From assembly GCA_921293015.1 (NCBI GenBank), contig OV121087.1:35571235-35635234 (forward strand): a stretch of 64,000 nucleotides of DNA. The letters are read 5' to 3'. Every line of letters starts with the position of its first letter. Within the stretch, counting starts at the first letter, position 1. This document shows, piece by piece, positions 11,800 to 24,719 of the stretch. The position numbers and the translations under genes were made by a program. The DNA is from Phorcus lineatus. Taxonomy: Eukaryota > Mollusca > Gastropoda > Trochida > Trochidae. The notes beneath the pieces are model-generated. The model was not told the DNA's origin. It was given only the letters and a program-made list of their open reading frames with translations, and made no database searches.

Positions 11800-12545
11800 A
11801 TCTAAAAGGCAACAAGGGAAATGATTTCTTTGAATTATGCAATCTCCAAAACAATTCTAGGAAGAATCTAGGAAACAATTCTAGGAAGAATCTAGGAACA
11901 ACACTGTAAAAGAGTTTGCAGGAAATGAGAATACAATCTTTGAATTGATGCAATCTAGAAAAAAACATTGTAAAAGATAATGCAGGCATAGATAGAAATT
12001 ATTTATGATCATGCAAACTCCTTTACAAGTCTATGAAGAATCTTGGACAACACTGAAAATCAGTGCATGAAACAAACAAAAAATCTTTGAAAAGATTCAA
12101 TTTCAATAATGCAGAAAAATAATATGAAATCTCTGGATTGATACAGTTTCCTATACAATTCTAGAAAGAGTCTAGGAAAAACAAAATAAAGTTCTGTGCA
12201 GAAAAAAAAGAAGAAAATCTACGAGACGCCTAAAAATTTTAAAGTAGGCTAAGAATAACACTTTAAAAGAAAAGAAATGAAAATCTTTGGATTGGTGCAA
12301 TCTCCTTAAATAATTTAGATAAATTGAGGACTAAAACTGTAAGACACCAAAATAAAATCTTTGAAAAGAAGCAATCTCTTGAACAATTTAAAAAAAATTT
12401 AAGAACAAGTCGGTAAGAATTAATGCGAGGAAAGAAAAAGAAAATCTTTGAATTGGTGCGACTTCCCAAAGAAATTTGAAAGAATTCAGGAACAACACCT
12501 TAAAAGACAGTGCAGGCAAAGCAATTTAATCTTTGAAATAATACT
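11800..12545. repeat. Decayed tandem satellite, about 90-110 bp unit
   Basis: Degenerate copies follow the pattern aatctttgaattgatgcaat, then aacaattctaggaagaatct, then aacaacactgtaaaaga, then gtgcaggaaa. The pattern recurs about six to eight times with substitutions and indels. Period and boundaries were judged by eye. It is older than the neighbouring minisatellite, since no two units are identical. Confidence 0.65.
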
Positions 12546-15097
12546 ATCTCCTATGTATACCATTGTAAGAAAATAGCTCCACGAGTTTGTTTTGTCTATA
12601 TCAATTGTCCTAAGATCAGTCTTGCCATGGGACTCTATAAAGCGCAAAAGGCTTCCAGACGTGGTAGAAAAAATAATACATTCCTAATGCTCGTGTGATC
12701 TAAGTCATGCTGGAAATGGATTAAAATGTTAGATGAGATCCAAGGTCGTTAATTGTCGCAAGTGACCCTGATAATGATTAATGGTGATCGGAGGTTGACC
12801 GGCCTTGTATGCATTGTTGTTCCCAGTATCAAGTTATTACCTGTATAAGTGGCCTTAGACTAAAAAAAATCTGGGGTTTGAATAACCCAATTGCCTAGCA
12901 ACTCTATGGTAGAGAAGTCTTCCGCCTGCAATTAGGTTTATTAGCAGTGGTGCTCTTTTTGTATCACATCATTCTTTCAGTTGATAAGCACAAGACTCAA
13001 AATTAGATATCTGCAAACATGGTGTGCAAAAAAGTTTTTGTCAAGTAAATGTATATTTCAGTTATTAAGTATATCTATGATGTTTGAGTACAAAGAGATT
13101 TAGGCAGTCACTATCAAGACGTTCATCTCATGATATATTGATTGAAAGGGTCAGGTTATGTTAACTTTGTGATTTAGGTGAAATCAATGAATTTGAATTC
13201 TTTTTTTTATCTGGTCCTTATATTTTTCTCTGCTATAGATTTATTATGAGATTCTATGTTCATTCATGTATGATAAATATTTTGACTCTTGTTAGCAGTA
13301 GAGATACCATATTTCAAAATCTTGCCTTGTTCATCAATTATGCAGTTATATAGGACTAATGTTTAATCGCCAAATGGGTAGTTACGTATGTATATAGCCA
13401 TCATTTATTAACAATAGGCCTGTGGCCTTTTCAGAATGAAATAAAGATTGATGGATTGAAGTACAGTATAATGACTTCTATATATTAAAATTCTTCATTT
13501 CATCTCATACTAACAGTGTCTTTTCAGATGTTTTTCTTTAGTTTTGTTGAAAGGATTGTCTTCTAAACTCCCCTGAACATTATGAAATAGTTTTATATCA
13601 AAAAAAGTTTTTTACCACGGATGAGAAAAGGTGCCATAGAGAACACATGTTTGATAAGCACAGTCATGGCTTCATGAATTCTCCAATTATCAGAATAATT
13701 GAGTGTGAATTGACGCAAATATGCCTCAACCAACCATGTGACGTCAGCTGCATTGATGATGCACATGATTCAGCTGTATAGCTATTATGCATATGTATAT
13801 AAAAATGACTTGTATCTAGGTCAGTTAGTGTTCGTATGGGAATAGGGCAAACATATCCAACGATTATCAAAATTACGATGACGTTGTGATATCAGTGATT
13901 CAGAGTTAGCTCAGTCGAGTGAGAGTCTACTGACGACATTAATTATTAGTTGACGTTACGGCACTTATCGATTGAGATTAAGGCGGGTTGTCTAAGGTGG
14001 CTCTATAGAGGTACATTTGGTCACTTGCTGAGTGTTACAAGTTTTCTTGTTTATGATAGAATAAAGTGATTGCGTAATTTCTTTAAAAATGTCTGCTGTA
14101 ACTCGCTGTCCCTTGAACAATCAAGGATTTCTTATCTTTCACCGTTTGCCAGTCCCAGGTTTTGGCTATTATAACAAGTTTTCTTTATATAATATTTCTT
14201 GATATTGGCCACTGTGAAGAGCAAAAATAAATGCGGTTCCTAAAATATTGGCAAAACTTGTAAATCTAGTCAAGAAGTACCTATCAAAGTGTGATAAACT
14301 CATTATATTATGGTAGTTAATAATCTGGTTGAAGGAAAGTCAAAGATAATTAACAAAATAAAATCAATAGCACAGCTTGGTTAAAAGGCTTACATAAATC
14401 AAGTTCAGAGGTGTTTCTATTTCCTTGACAACATTAACTAGATGTGTGACTGACCCAAATAATAAAAAAACCAGTGTTTACCATAAATTATGCATGTAGG
14501 CTTTATATGTCTTGCTTATGATAAGTTAACATTTGTATTAAGGTCAAAGGTGCCCGTATGGTGCTGCCTGTATTTCCTTGAGTGGATCTGCTCTTTGCAT
14601 GACTGCCCAAACTGAAAAACAGGTTTAGCTGTGACCAGGGAAGGAGGATAGAGGACAAACATGAACCTGTTGGGCAGGTTTCCAATGACTCCGATCCCTC
14701 GCTGAGTGAGTGACCAGTGTGTCCTGTATTTCCTTGTATTGAGCCTCTATAGTAAGATTGACCTGGCTAGATAGCATAGTTAAACACCCTGGGGCTGTGT
14801 GCTGATAACAGGGCTACTGGAGATAGGGGAGGAGTGGGTTCCTGGGCTGATACTTATATACATACATACATACCTATGTATCTGGGCAAGAAAAGTGTGT
14901 AAGTGTGCCTTGCCTATCGGCTACAATTGATTGTGGGCCTGATGCTAAAAGCGGAACATGTTCAAATCTGCTGCTTGGTAATATTGTCTCATTGGGACAC
15001 TGCTGTTTTATTTCCTCCCCCTCCTCTTACCGCTGAGATTGTCTGTCTGTCTGACTACACACTGCTAAAACTGCAGTCAGTGGTTTAGCCAGCCAAC
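12546..15097 (+). other. Intron 1a, distal part, upstream of exon 1b
   Basis: No gene is recognisable here. A fragment at about 13414-13460 (ggcctgtggccttttcagaa, then aataaagattgatggattga) resembles the 3' end of a CR1-like LINE, which typically ends in short ATTG-type repeats. The short sequence around 13735-13800 contains a TGACGTCA motif. A short acata microsatellite lies near 14863-14875. The last few hundred bases may belong to the exon 1b promoter. Confidence 0.45.
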
Positions 15098-15729
15098 TAT
15101 ATACAGCCCATGCAGATCTAGATTAGCATCACAAGTGCGTGCCGCCGCCACCACAACCACCAGTCACATGACCTGGACTAGCTACGACACTCTCTCACTC
15201 ACTCACTCAGCAAATAGAAGACAGGCAAGCAGTATCTGTATATTGAGGCCAGGCTGGCTGTTAGTTGTACTTCCTCACTGAGGAAAGGGTGCACGCATAT
15301 TTGAATGCCTTGCCCCACTTCCGAAGTATTGCTGAAAGGAGTCAGTGCTGTGACGAGAATCAACAAGCACACTGAGCTGTGCTCTCTGGCTAGCTAGAGG
15401 ACAGACAGACGAGCAGGCAGGCAGCCAGCCAGTCAGGACACTCCACTCTACTCCCGCAGTATTCACTGAGCAAGCAGGCAGGCAAGCGAGCCGAGCTGAG
15501 TCGTTAGTCCAACTCAACTGAAGCAGGAGACAAGACTCCATACCACACTTAACCATATAGCTGACCAGCAGACAGTGACTGACACACACCCTTAGATCTG
15601 TGAGGGATGGTAGACTCTCACTGACATGCTGTTTCGCTAGTGGACTTATACTCGGACTACATCACTGAACGAGACACAGTCTGGACACTTTTACTTGTGA
15701 TTCCCGGATTACCCTTACTGTTACCCACC
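15098..15729 (+). promoter_or_regulatory. Putative promoter and 5' leader of ETS-gene exon 1b
   Basis: A TATA-like TATATA lies at 15098-15103; if used, transcription would start near 15130 and the leader would be about 600 nt. The stretch is richer in GC than the flanks and full of CAGG/CAGC and CACT simple repeats, as often seen in exon leaders. Two tiny upstream ORFs precede the main start: 15607-15624 (5 codons) and 15626-15640 (4 codons). The main ATG at 15730 has the context CCACCATG. An in-frame stop at 15622-15624 shows that the protein does not extend further 5' within this exon. The TATA and start site are inferred. Confidence 0.45.
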
Positions 15730-15988
15730 ATGCTCAAGTTGTCAATCCCACCTGTTGATCCTCACTGTCATGACAGGCTCGGGTTCGGTCTGCACTGCCC
15801 GATGGCCTTTTCTCCTCTATGTATGCCTATGGTAGACCCAGTCCTTGATCTGTCCATGAAGTCCAGGCATGAGTCCTCGGACGAAGTGTCCAGTCAGGAT
15901 AGTGACCAGGACCGCATGAGTGACCACGGAAGCCCTGGACAATACCCAACAGGAGGAACTTATAAGAAACATCTTCTCAAGAGATATT
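15730..15988 (+). CDS. ETS transcription factor, alternative first coding exon 1b
   Basis: This exon encodes residues 1-86 (starting MLKLSIPPVDPH) plus one base of codon 87, ending at the donor TATT|GTAAGT. Phase 1 joins it to exon 2, giving Leu87 then DACEQQQ. The N-terminus is hydrophobic and proline-rich (residues 1-36). A VLDLSMK motif (38-44) resembles CtBP-corepressor docking motifs of the PxDLSxK type, except that V replaces P. An acidic, serine-rich stretch follows (49-68), then a basic KKHLLKRY end (79-86). I recognise no folded domain. The 1b protein is 355 aa. A downstream readthrough frame continues to 16071, but the strong donor and the downstream exons argue for splicing. The intron to exon 2 is 8.6 kb. 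Confidence 0.85.
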
Positions 15989-18900
15989 GTAAGTCTGCTG
16001 TCAAAGGCCTTATTTCAACTCACTTTCCTCTTTTCTTAAACTCTCACTTAAGTGTTCTTATTGGCAGTTAAAAGTTTTCTACCATATTTTATTTTCGAAA
16101 ATCAGCAGTGACAGTTTTTGAAACTTTTTAATGATAAAAAAACAAATTGATGAAATGATATTTTTGTAAAAACAAAACATTATTGCCAATACGTCCCATG
16201 GCCTTTCATATTTGTTTTACTGTTATGTGATGAAATAATTTTCGATATTTTTATTTTATTAGATTATCAATTATATTAATCAATTACGTTAGACTAATAA
16301 GTTCAAACTTTCAAAATATTGAATGAACCTTCATAATGCATCACCGTTTCTTGTTAAAACATTTAGGATTTTCTTTAAATTGATGCTAATAACTGTGTTC
16401 TTTTGATAATTTGCACAAAAATGTACTTAAACTCATTCTTCTTCATTAGCTAAATAAGTTCAATTTCTTTCTTACAATGCTGTCGTCTTTGGTTGTCTTC
16501 TTGTTATGTGTTCTGAGTCAACAGTTTACTCATCGTTTAATGCTTATCGGTCTAGACAAACCCAATTCTTATAAAACCGTATTACCTAGGTTATTTTGGG
16601 TATTATTTGCACAGACCAATGACTTATATAGAAAGGCAGAGAATATGAAGGAAAACATGTTTTTCACAGGCCTATGGAAGAATTGACTTCTATGACACCT
16701 GTTGTCATGTGTCTGGTGATAACTCCTAACTTCATTCATTCATTCATTTATTCATCCATTCATTCATTCATTATGACTATCACTTTTTTTGTGAGTAAAT
16801 AAGTAACACAAAAGTTCAATTAAAGTAGAGAAATCACAAAACGTATTGGAAGTCAAATAGTGCAGAAGAGTACTGATACACAGTGAAAGAAAGTATAAAA
16901 TATCATGGATAGAAAACCTTTATTGTACCTCAAAGAATGACATAGACCATGTTTACTACCGTGTACAAGAATTCAATATTCACACTTCAATGATAAAGAA
17001 ACATCTGGTAATGTGGAACCCGAAGTTGCAGATTGTACAAGTTGGAAGAGAGGCGTCAAACCTGACCTCATTGTAACTACCCTACATTTCCTGTAAACTT
17101 AGCTGATGGCGACCCGAACATGTGCCACTTCTTGCTGACTGACAGTCTGTCGTCCCTTACATCTTGTCCAACTGCGACTTGCCTTCATTATAACTTCCAT
17201 ATGATCTTTTCTTCCCTGACAATGTTTACTTTTTAGTTTCATGTTAAGGTGATACAACAGCAGTTGAGAAGAACGGCAACCACGTTTCAAAGCAGATTAA
17301 CAGGGGAGGCGGAGTTCGGGGAGGGAAATATGTAAGGGTTTTCAAGTGTAAAAGTGTTAAGCTTTTTGCAAAAGTAATGTTGTCTTATAAGGGGTAGTTA
17401 TCAGGGGCAAGAGGGTTGTTTGAAAGGTGGGTACGTGTGAGGGGTCGGACGGGAGGGAAGGATGTTTGTGGGGAAAGCGGGTGTTGAACCTGTACAGGAA
17501 GTGATATGACCCACCAGCTAGCAGGTATTGTTTGTTCACTGTGGAGTCCCATACTCAGCTCCCCTGATATGGTTACAAGGGGGAAAAGGGCCCATGGTTT
17601 TTACTTCCCTCTAGAATGTAATTTGAGATACCTGCTTAAATCCAATGGGCAAATAATCCTCTTTTTAGTGTCACAATTTGTAAATGCTATCTGCTTTTGT
17701 GTCTTTTGTGGTAATATATATACATTGAACATTTAAGAAAAAATAACTTACCTAATACAGTTTCTGTAAAATTTAAATGGGAACAGATCTTTAGTAATAA
17801 TGTCAGTTTTTAGATGGCAATTTTACTAGGTACTCATAACTGGTGAACGTTTTGATTTACAGTGTGGGTCAGTACATCCCATGATGGCAGTAGTAACAGG
17901 TCTTTAATTTATTTATTTCTTTAATAAAAACATGATTCAACCATTGTGTACTGTTAGTATCAAGGAGTCCCATTAACAAGTTTCTGCATGAGTTGATGAT
18001 GAAGATGTCGTCTTGGCAGGGTTGTGAGTGAGTTTGATGAATTGTTGTCCGTGGTGACGACAGATCAACGTAAGACAGGTTGTGGGGTATTTTCTATTCA
18101 GGTTCTACTTGTCCTTGATGGCCCGACTGATTGAGATGTTTCATAAGTGCCTCAGGCTTCCTGACAACTCCCTCTTGATTGAGTTGCCTGATGGTGGTGA
18201 TGCTTCTTGACGACTTGTTCCAACACCCCAGGGAATCTGTCCTCGCTGAGGTCGACAGCTTCATCTTCACCTGCCCCGAGGTCGTCATTAAACATGTCCT
18301 CAAGTTGTCCCAAACTCGTCGTCATTATGTCATTTCCTGTTTCTCCTTGTTCCCGATCACTCAAGCATGGTGTTCAATCATATGGAGCCAATAAGCTGGC
18401 AACATTTCTGTGACTTATATCCCTCAGCTGCTGGCCATTGTTCCAGGAAACGTTTGAAGGGCATCAGGAAGTCTGTGCTCACTCGAGCATGGTTAGCACC
18501 CTTGGGATTTACTCTTTGTGTAGTAACGTTATTACCAGTGGATTACCTTTTTTGTCGGATTATGCAGGTTACATAAAGATTACGTACTAATGGTATTATC
18601 TTCAAGTTGATCAATCATGTGATTCTGACAGTTGGGACATCAGTCGAGCACTGCGTAGTAGTTTGCCCTTAAACGGGAAGAATATATCACTTGACAGTTG
18701 TGAGATCATCATCATTGTATTTTTCCTTGTTTCTATGTTTAGACCAGGAACTATATCTACTTGAGATCTGTAGTCAATCTTTCCTGTTGTGCCACTCTGT
18801 ACCCCAGATTATCAATTGCAGGGCCTTTGTGTTGGATGAGCTCAGCCTGATTTAATAGGTGTGAAGTCAGAAGTTAGACAAGAGTTTCCTCCTGTGATAA

Positions 18901-21900
18901 CCAGGGATAGTTGTCTTTATGTGTCTCCAATTGTCCACTGAATTTCCACTTGTAAACATCTTTTGTGTTTTAATAGCTGACCTTCTGTTAGTTCCTTGTT
19001 TACCGTTTGTGTACATGGGGATAGTAGTTGTAAGAAAATTTTGAGTTGTTTGGTTGTTTATGAAATCCTTTCCTGTTTTATTATTCACTTATGGTTTCCT
19101 GGAATTGTGGAGTTTTTTGTTGTTGTTTGAGCTCATTTCAGGAGGTCTTGATGATATGGTTCATTCTTGACTTAATCTAAAATGGTAACCTTTGAAAATG
19201 TAGGCCTCAAATTAAAAGATTTTTGCATCTTCAGGTTTTAGAAATATTTCATATTTTCTAGTTTATTTTGGATTTTCATAATTGATGAGTTTGGTTGTTA
19301 CTTAAACAGTTATTCACGCCAAACAGTTATTGGTCTTTGTTAATTTCTCTCCAATTATACAGTGACAAAGAGCACATGGCTAATGTAGTATTTTCAACCC
19401 TCTCTGAAGTCATAAACCTACTTGTACCTGGTTGTTTAGTGGTGGAAGGGTTAATGCAGTGTATTAACAGTAGCCTTTGTCTGTAGTCAATTTTGATCCT
19501 GTTGAAAGTAATCTAACTGGAGGAAACCATTGCTATAAGTATAGGCAGTGCCTGGTATTCTCAGGAAACTTAACCTGAGCCCAATGTTTCCTCATTTTAG
19601 GGTCAGGGTGACACATATGGTTTCAAGGCTAAAGGAAGTCACTTAATTATTTCACATTTTCCTGTTGCTCATTTTAAGGTAGGAAGTTTATATGTACAAA
19701 GTTGTTTGTTTTGTAAGCAGTTTGTATTTGTTTGATAATAGATCATTGTTATGTTCTGGTATGTATCTGATCAAAACCATCAATATGAAACTGAAAGTAC
19801 TCTGCCCTTAGAATCATGCAACACTAACTTCAAGTTATATGCAGAAGGGAAAAATCTCTGAACCAATGCTAACATGTATTTTTTTTCTAATATGAAACAA
19901 TGAAATCTAAATATAAAATGTTGAGATGAACATAAATGCTGAATAAACAAATTATGCTCTCAGAAACAAGATTTTGAGTGCAAAACAAAAGTTAAAAACT
20001 GCTACAAATATCCTTCTTGATTTGAACTTTTCTGTAAACTTTGGTGCAGTGCAAAGGGTTGAGGAGGATTTGCCTCGTCACCAGTGTTTGTGGACCGCGT
20101 CCCACGACACTGAGGTTATGTCCACAATCACGCTGGTCCCAACAATGTGACAAACCCCAGCGTTTGCTTAGAGCTACTTCCCCAAACCCTTACAAACAAT
20201 GGCAGGAGAGCTGCAGCATGGTGACGTTGATTCCGCTTTCTTGCCTACCAGCCTGCCTGACTTGATGTTCAAAAGAAAGACTAAGGCAATCTGAGTAATC
20301 TTTTACCGTTGGACTTTGGGACCCTCTGATAGGTTAGATAATAATAATGATGGCAACATAAATCACCAAGAGGTTGGCATGAGTTCTTAGATATTCTACA
20401 GTTTATATTTTAGAAAAAAAAATTTCAACTAGACAATGATTTATTTTTACATTTCGGTTAGAAAGAGAGAAAGTTCTTCCTCTGTCAATATCCCAATTTC
20501 CTATTCTATGCCAAGTTAGTGAAATTTATTTTTGAAAACCCAAACTAGATAATAATTTATTGTGACAAGTTTGCAAGAAATGAAAAGGTTCTTAGTTTGT
20601 TCCTCATTCCTGAGGAGCCTGATTTCCTATTGATCAAGCATGTTTATATTCAATGCCAAGCTGATCATATTCAACGCCAAGTTGGTCATATTCAACGCCA
20701 AGTTGGTTATATTAATTGCCAAGCTGATAATATTCAATACCAAGCCGTTCATATTCATGGATGGGCTCTTCGTATTCAACACTGTTCTTGTTTTATTCCA
20801 CGTGTGGAAGGATGCTAGAGGTGAACTGGTTCACTTTGTTTACACCGCTTCTTGCCTCGACTGCCGCCGGCGCTGCTGAATCTCCCTGTATCATCAGGTG
20901 CTCTGTGAGGTTCTCACACACAGGCATGTTGCTGCTAAATATAAACCACTTCAGTAACAGTGCTGAGAATGTTTACTCTCTATTCAGATGTCTTCACATT
21001 GAACAAGTCTTACTAGCTTATCATGGCTTCGGTTTAGAGTTCTTGACAGCTTGGCTTTTTAAAAAACTTAAAGGGCATTTGACTTTTTTTTATTGATGGG
21101 ACTTTGTGTTTTTTAAAACGAAAACTTTAAAAAGGTTTACTGGCGAAATGTATATTTGTAAGTTTTGAAGAGATACTTTTTTAATCTTTGACACTGTGTT
21201 ATGACAAATTTTAAAGTGAAATTATAAATTTGAAATTGGTGTCTTGTCTATTTGATTGATTGCCTTTGTAAAAATGAAACATCAGAAAAATATTGTTTTC
21301 TAGTAAACTCTATTCAGTGTTGTTGCTTAGAGGTCATATTTGAATTCATTGAGTTCACTTCTCAACAAGAAATAACTCAATCATTTTATGTCATAAATAA
21401 CCGGTTTTTAAAAATTCTTACAAAAGAGACCAGAGAAGAGGAACCTCAAACCTGAATCTTATCAAAACAGGAGTGGAAGTTTTGGTCTTATCAATCTACT
21501 TCCAGGCCAGTACACCCCTACACAATCACCTTGTCATACCAGCTTGTCGAAACCTACATATGACCTAGTTTACAGCTGGTGTCGCTAACATGTCCTGTAC
21601 TGCAATGCAAGCTCGCTAGGTTTCAGCTTATCAGACTTGTTTGTCAAGACCTGGCCTCTTTGCTGAGCCTGTTTTGTAAGCTATCTCCAGCGGAAGGCTT
21701 GATAAGGGTACGTAGCTACACACGCAGCTATCTACCCGTCACATGATCACGGCTCTTATTCAGGTTGCCTTTTGGTCGGAAGAGGAAACTGATTTTGGAG
21801 ATCTTTTCCTGCTAAGTGGTTCAACAGGCTGTGGCCTGTTTGCTTGATATAGATTACCTACCTGACTACCTACCTACCTGACCTGATGTGGCAATCTGCC

Positions 21901-24575
21901 AGAGTTGATATCACCTGATACTCTATACCTTGGTCACAGAACTGCCTTGTCACATCTACATAACTTTACTTAAAATAGTTCTGATGAATAAATAAATATG
22001 AAAGTTGTTGGTTGAATAATGACTAGATTTATTTATGCGAAGGTAATGAATTTGAATAAATGAGTTCTCAATTGGTGGTCTTCTGAAATTTTGAAATTTT
22101 TTCTAACAATTAATTGTTGCAGTAAGGAAATTAGAAATTTCTGACTGAAATGAACACTTAATACAATTGCTTAATTATATGTAGCTTTCTTTATTCAGTG
22201 AATGTATAAGTGAATAAGAATTGTAGACATTATATCTTATATTACTATAGATAATATATTATTCAACTTGTTAGAACACTGTAATTAGATTATATATGAA
22301 AAACTATTTGAAAATTTAGTGCAGGTTTTATGATTGAACATATAACCCACACAATATATTATAAGTTATTTAAATATTTCTATTTGATGTAAAGAATCTG
22401 TATCGATGAAAACATGACAAAATTTGTAGATACAGAGGTTTACCGTCAGATTTGGAAAAAAAAATATCTCTGAATCAACAAAAAAAAGTGCTTGTTTTAA
22501 TTCTGCCCATGAATTGAAGATAATATTGTTTTATTGTTAGACGGATAGTCATTATCAAAAGTCGACTAAAACAATGAACATATGTGTAATTATCTTGGCT
22601 GCAGCCTATGAAAGCAAGTAGATATGATTTGTAGTGTTTCAGTCTGGGGCCAACATCAATGGTCTGTAAGCAATACTGTGATGACGTTGGTATTGACCTG
22701 AATATAAGTAAGGCAACCATCCCACTTTGCTCTCCAGCCTACAAGCAAACAATACTAACAGTGCCATGTGCTCTGTCTATATGCTGACTTTGGGTTATGT
22801 TACGATGTATATCCTCCAGTCTGCTGGGACATTACCATCATAACCAGCTGTGCATGACACAAGGATAGCAGTTCACAGCTGCCGAGCTCTCTCGTGACGT
22901 CAGTCCCCACGTTGCCTGGCAAACTATCGCTGGCCATTTGTGAATATGTAGGCCAGAATATGTGTAACATTCTACCTTGACCTTTCTATTCTAGACCGAT
23001 CAATGCTGTGGCGCTTGCATGCTAGTTGGAATAAAGAGAGATGTTGAACTCTATAAAACAACAATCCTATCACCTTGCACCATTTTGCTCTATGCTAAAG
23101 GGTTAAACCTGTTAATTACAGGTGTGTCAATTGAGGTGTCTGCTCGAGGGAATGGGCAGAGGTTAGTCTTACATTTCTCCTGTCATCCTGGTGTCTGCTT
23201 TATAAATCATAAGCCTGGCTACAAAACAACCTTTCCTGAAATAGCATTATGTAGTTAGCTCTTTTCAAAGTTAACCATGCAGAAATGGGCGTTGCAAGAG
23301 AGAGAGGAAAACATCAGCATTCTCTGTTAAAGGCTCGGTTGTCAGATAATGCTAAAGTGCAGCTGACTCAAAGATGCCCTATATATTCATGATTCAGTAT
23401 CACTTTCCTTGACAAGATTGTTATTTACTGCATCTGGAATGTTAGGGCATGTGAATAGGAACAATTACTTCCCCAAAACATTTGATTAATCTGCTGAATA
23501 TGTAAAAATATGAAAATAAAATGAATTCATAAAATTGAGAACTGTACTTGACAAAAATGTATAGGGTTATAATAATTATCTATATTCATTTGTGTTCTAA
23601 AAAATACCAATTTTGAACATTCCAATACCTTGACTTATTTTCCCCAGCATATCAGTATTCCATTTCATAGAAGCGATTAAATCTAACAAATCAATGGCGT
23701 AGTGCACCAGTCCCTGTCTCAGATTCACAATATAAAGTCATTAGAACAAGATGTCTGGGTTGTGGCAGAAGAAGCTCGCAACAGGTTACAACTGTTATTA
23801 AAGAGAATCGTGCTGGAAACTTACATGACTGTTTTATTGTGAGTGACATAGATATTCATTAAGAAGCAAATGCTCCTCAAAGAAGGTGTTAATGACACTG
23901 TAATGAGACGGACAGAGATAGCTCAGTTGATGATTTTAGTAACTTTGATATCATCAGCTTTATACCATGAAACAGACACAGAAACTGTGATAAGCTGTCA
24001 AAAATTTACCTTAGAAGAAATATGTATGTATGGTGACTGCAGTTTCTGAAACTACAGTGTGAACAGGTAACTAAGAATAGATATCACTGAAGACATTTTC
24101 TGAAGTAATATCCAGCTGGTATGAAAATGGTTTCTGTTATGAAACAACTTTATCATTTTGTTTCTTTTTTTTCTCAAAACAATGAGCTGAAATCTTATTT
24201 ATTCTTGAATTATAATTTTACCAATTTTTTTTCCCACTTCAGTCTTTTGTGTAAACACGACCAAATCACATATTAATAAATTTTCTTAAAGCATGAAGTC
24301 TGTAGATAATTGATGGCCTGAACTGTTCACTTATACTTTCTGTTCCACTCAAATCTGAGAAATACATGATCTTATAATTATGTCTCTTCTCTGTGGATGG
24401 GATAAAAATGGAATATGTTAAAATAATGAATTAAATGATTAACATCTATATTTCAGTGGCTCAGCAACAGGAATGGCAACGACTACTGGATCCTGTCACC
24501 ATGAGAGTTTTCCATGTTTTCTCTAGAAATGATTACATCAGATGTAAGGTCTTATGATTCTCTCTCTTCTTGCAG
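15989..24575 (+). other. Intron between exon 1b and exon 2
   Basis: This 8.6 kb intron has no recognisable gene. It contains a CATT microsatellite (about 16735-16772), a 20-21 bp minisatellite (20643-20760) and scattered AT-rich DNA. A 69-codon frame at 16477 begins with a hydrophobic stretch but lacks any second exon or family match. Overlapping frames around 18.1-18.6 kb occur on both strands and are not convincing. Confidence 0.55.
20643..20760. repeat. Minisatellite, 20-21 bp unit, about 6 copies
   Basis: Units of the form tattcaacgccaagttggtca repeat about six times, with substitutions such as tattcaatgccaagctgatca. The unit keeps frames open, which produces repetitive IFNAKL-type peptides that are artefacts. 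Confidence 0.85.
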
Positions 24576-24701
24576 TGGATGCGTGTGAACAGCAGCAGAA
24601 GAATGGAAGACAGGTGGCAGCAGAGGCTTTGCTCAGCATGGACTCACCGACCAACAGTATGGAAAGCAAAACCTTCCTTCACGGCATCATGCAGGAACAA
24701 C
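24576..24701 (+). CDS. ETS transcription factor, shared exon 2
   Basis: This exon of 126 bases lies between the acceptor TTCTTGCAG and the donor CAAC|GTGAGT; it starts and ends in phase 1. It encodes residues 88-128 of the 1b form, DACEQQQKNGRQ through AAEALLSMDSPTNS to GIMQEQ. The AxEALLxMxSPT motif is shared with vertebrate ELF2 and ELF4 (recalled as AEALLHMESPT and AEVLLNMESPS). This supports membership of the ELF group rather than other ETS families. It is the first exon common to both predicted isoforms. Confidence 0.88.
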
Positions 24702-24719
24702 GTGAGTCTCAACACCAGT

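Noticed and set aside
15989..16071. Readthrough of exon 1b to a stop at 16074, giving a stand-alone 114-aa protein
   Set aside because: A strong GTAAGT donor at 15989 and phase-matched downstream ETS exons make splicing far more likely. An intron-retained form cannot be excluded.
16477..16686. 69-codon plus-strand ORF starting with a signal-peptide-like MLSSLVVFLLCVL
   Set aside because: It lies inside the exon 1b-2 intron, has no cysteine framework, splice partner or family match, and T-rich DNA readily yields hydrophobic starts.
18094..18576. Cluster of overlapping ORFs on both strands near 18.1-18.6 kb
   Set aside because: Several frames are open on both strands, there are no domains, and none has matching-phase splice sites; best explained by local base composition in an intron.
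20041..20265. 74-codon plus-strand ORF rich in Cys and Arg
   Set aside because: Its start is a non-ATG codon in an intron, with no domain and no splice context.
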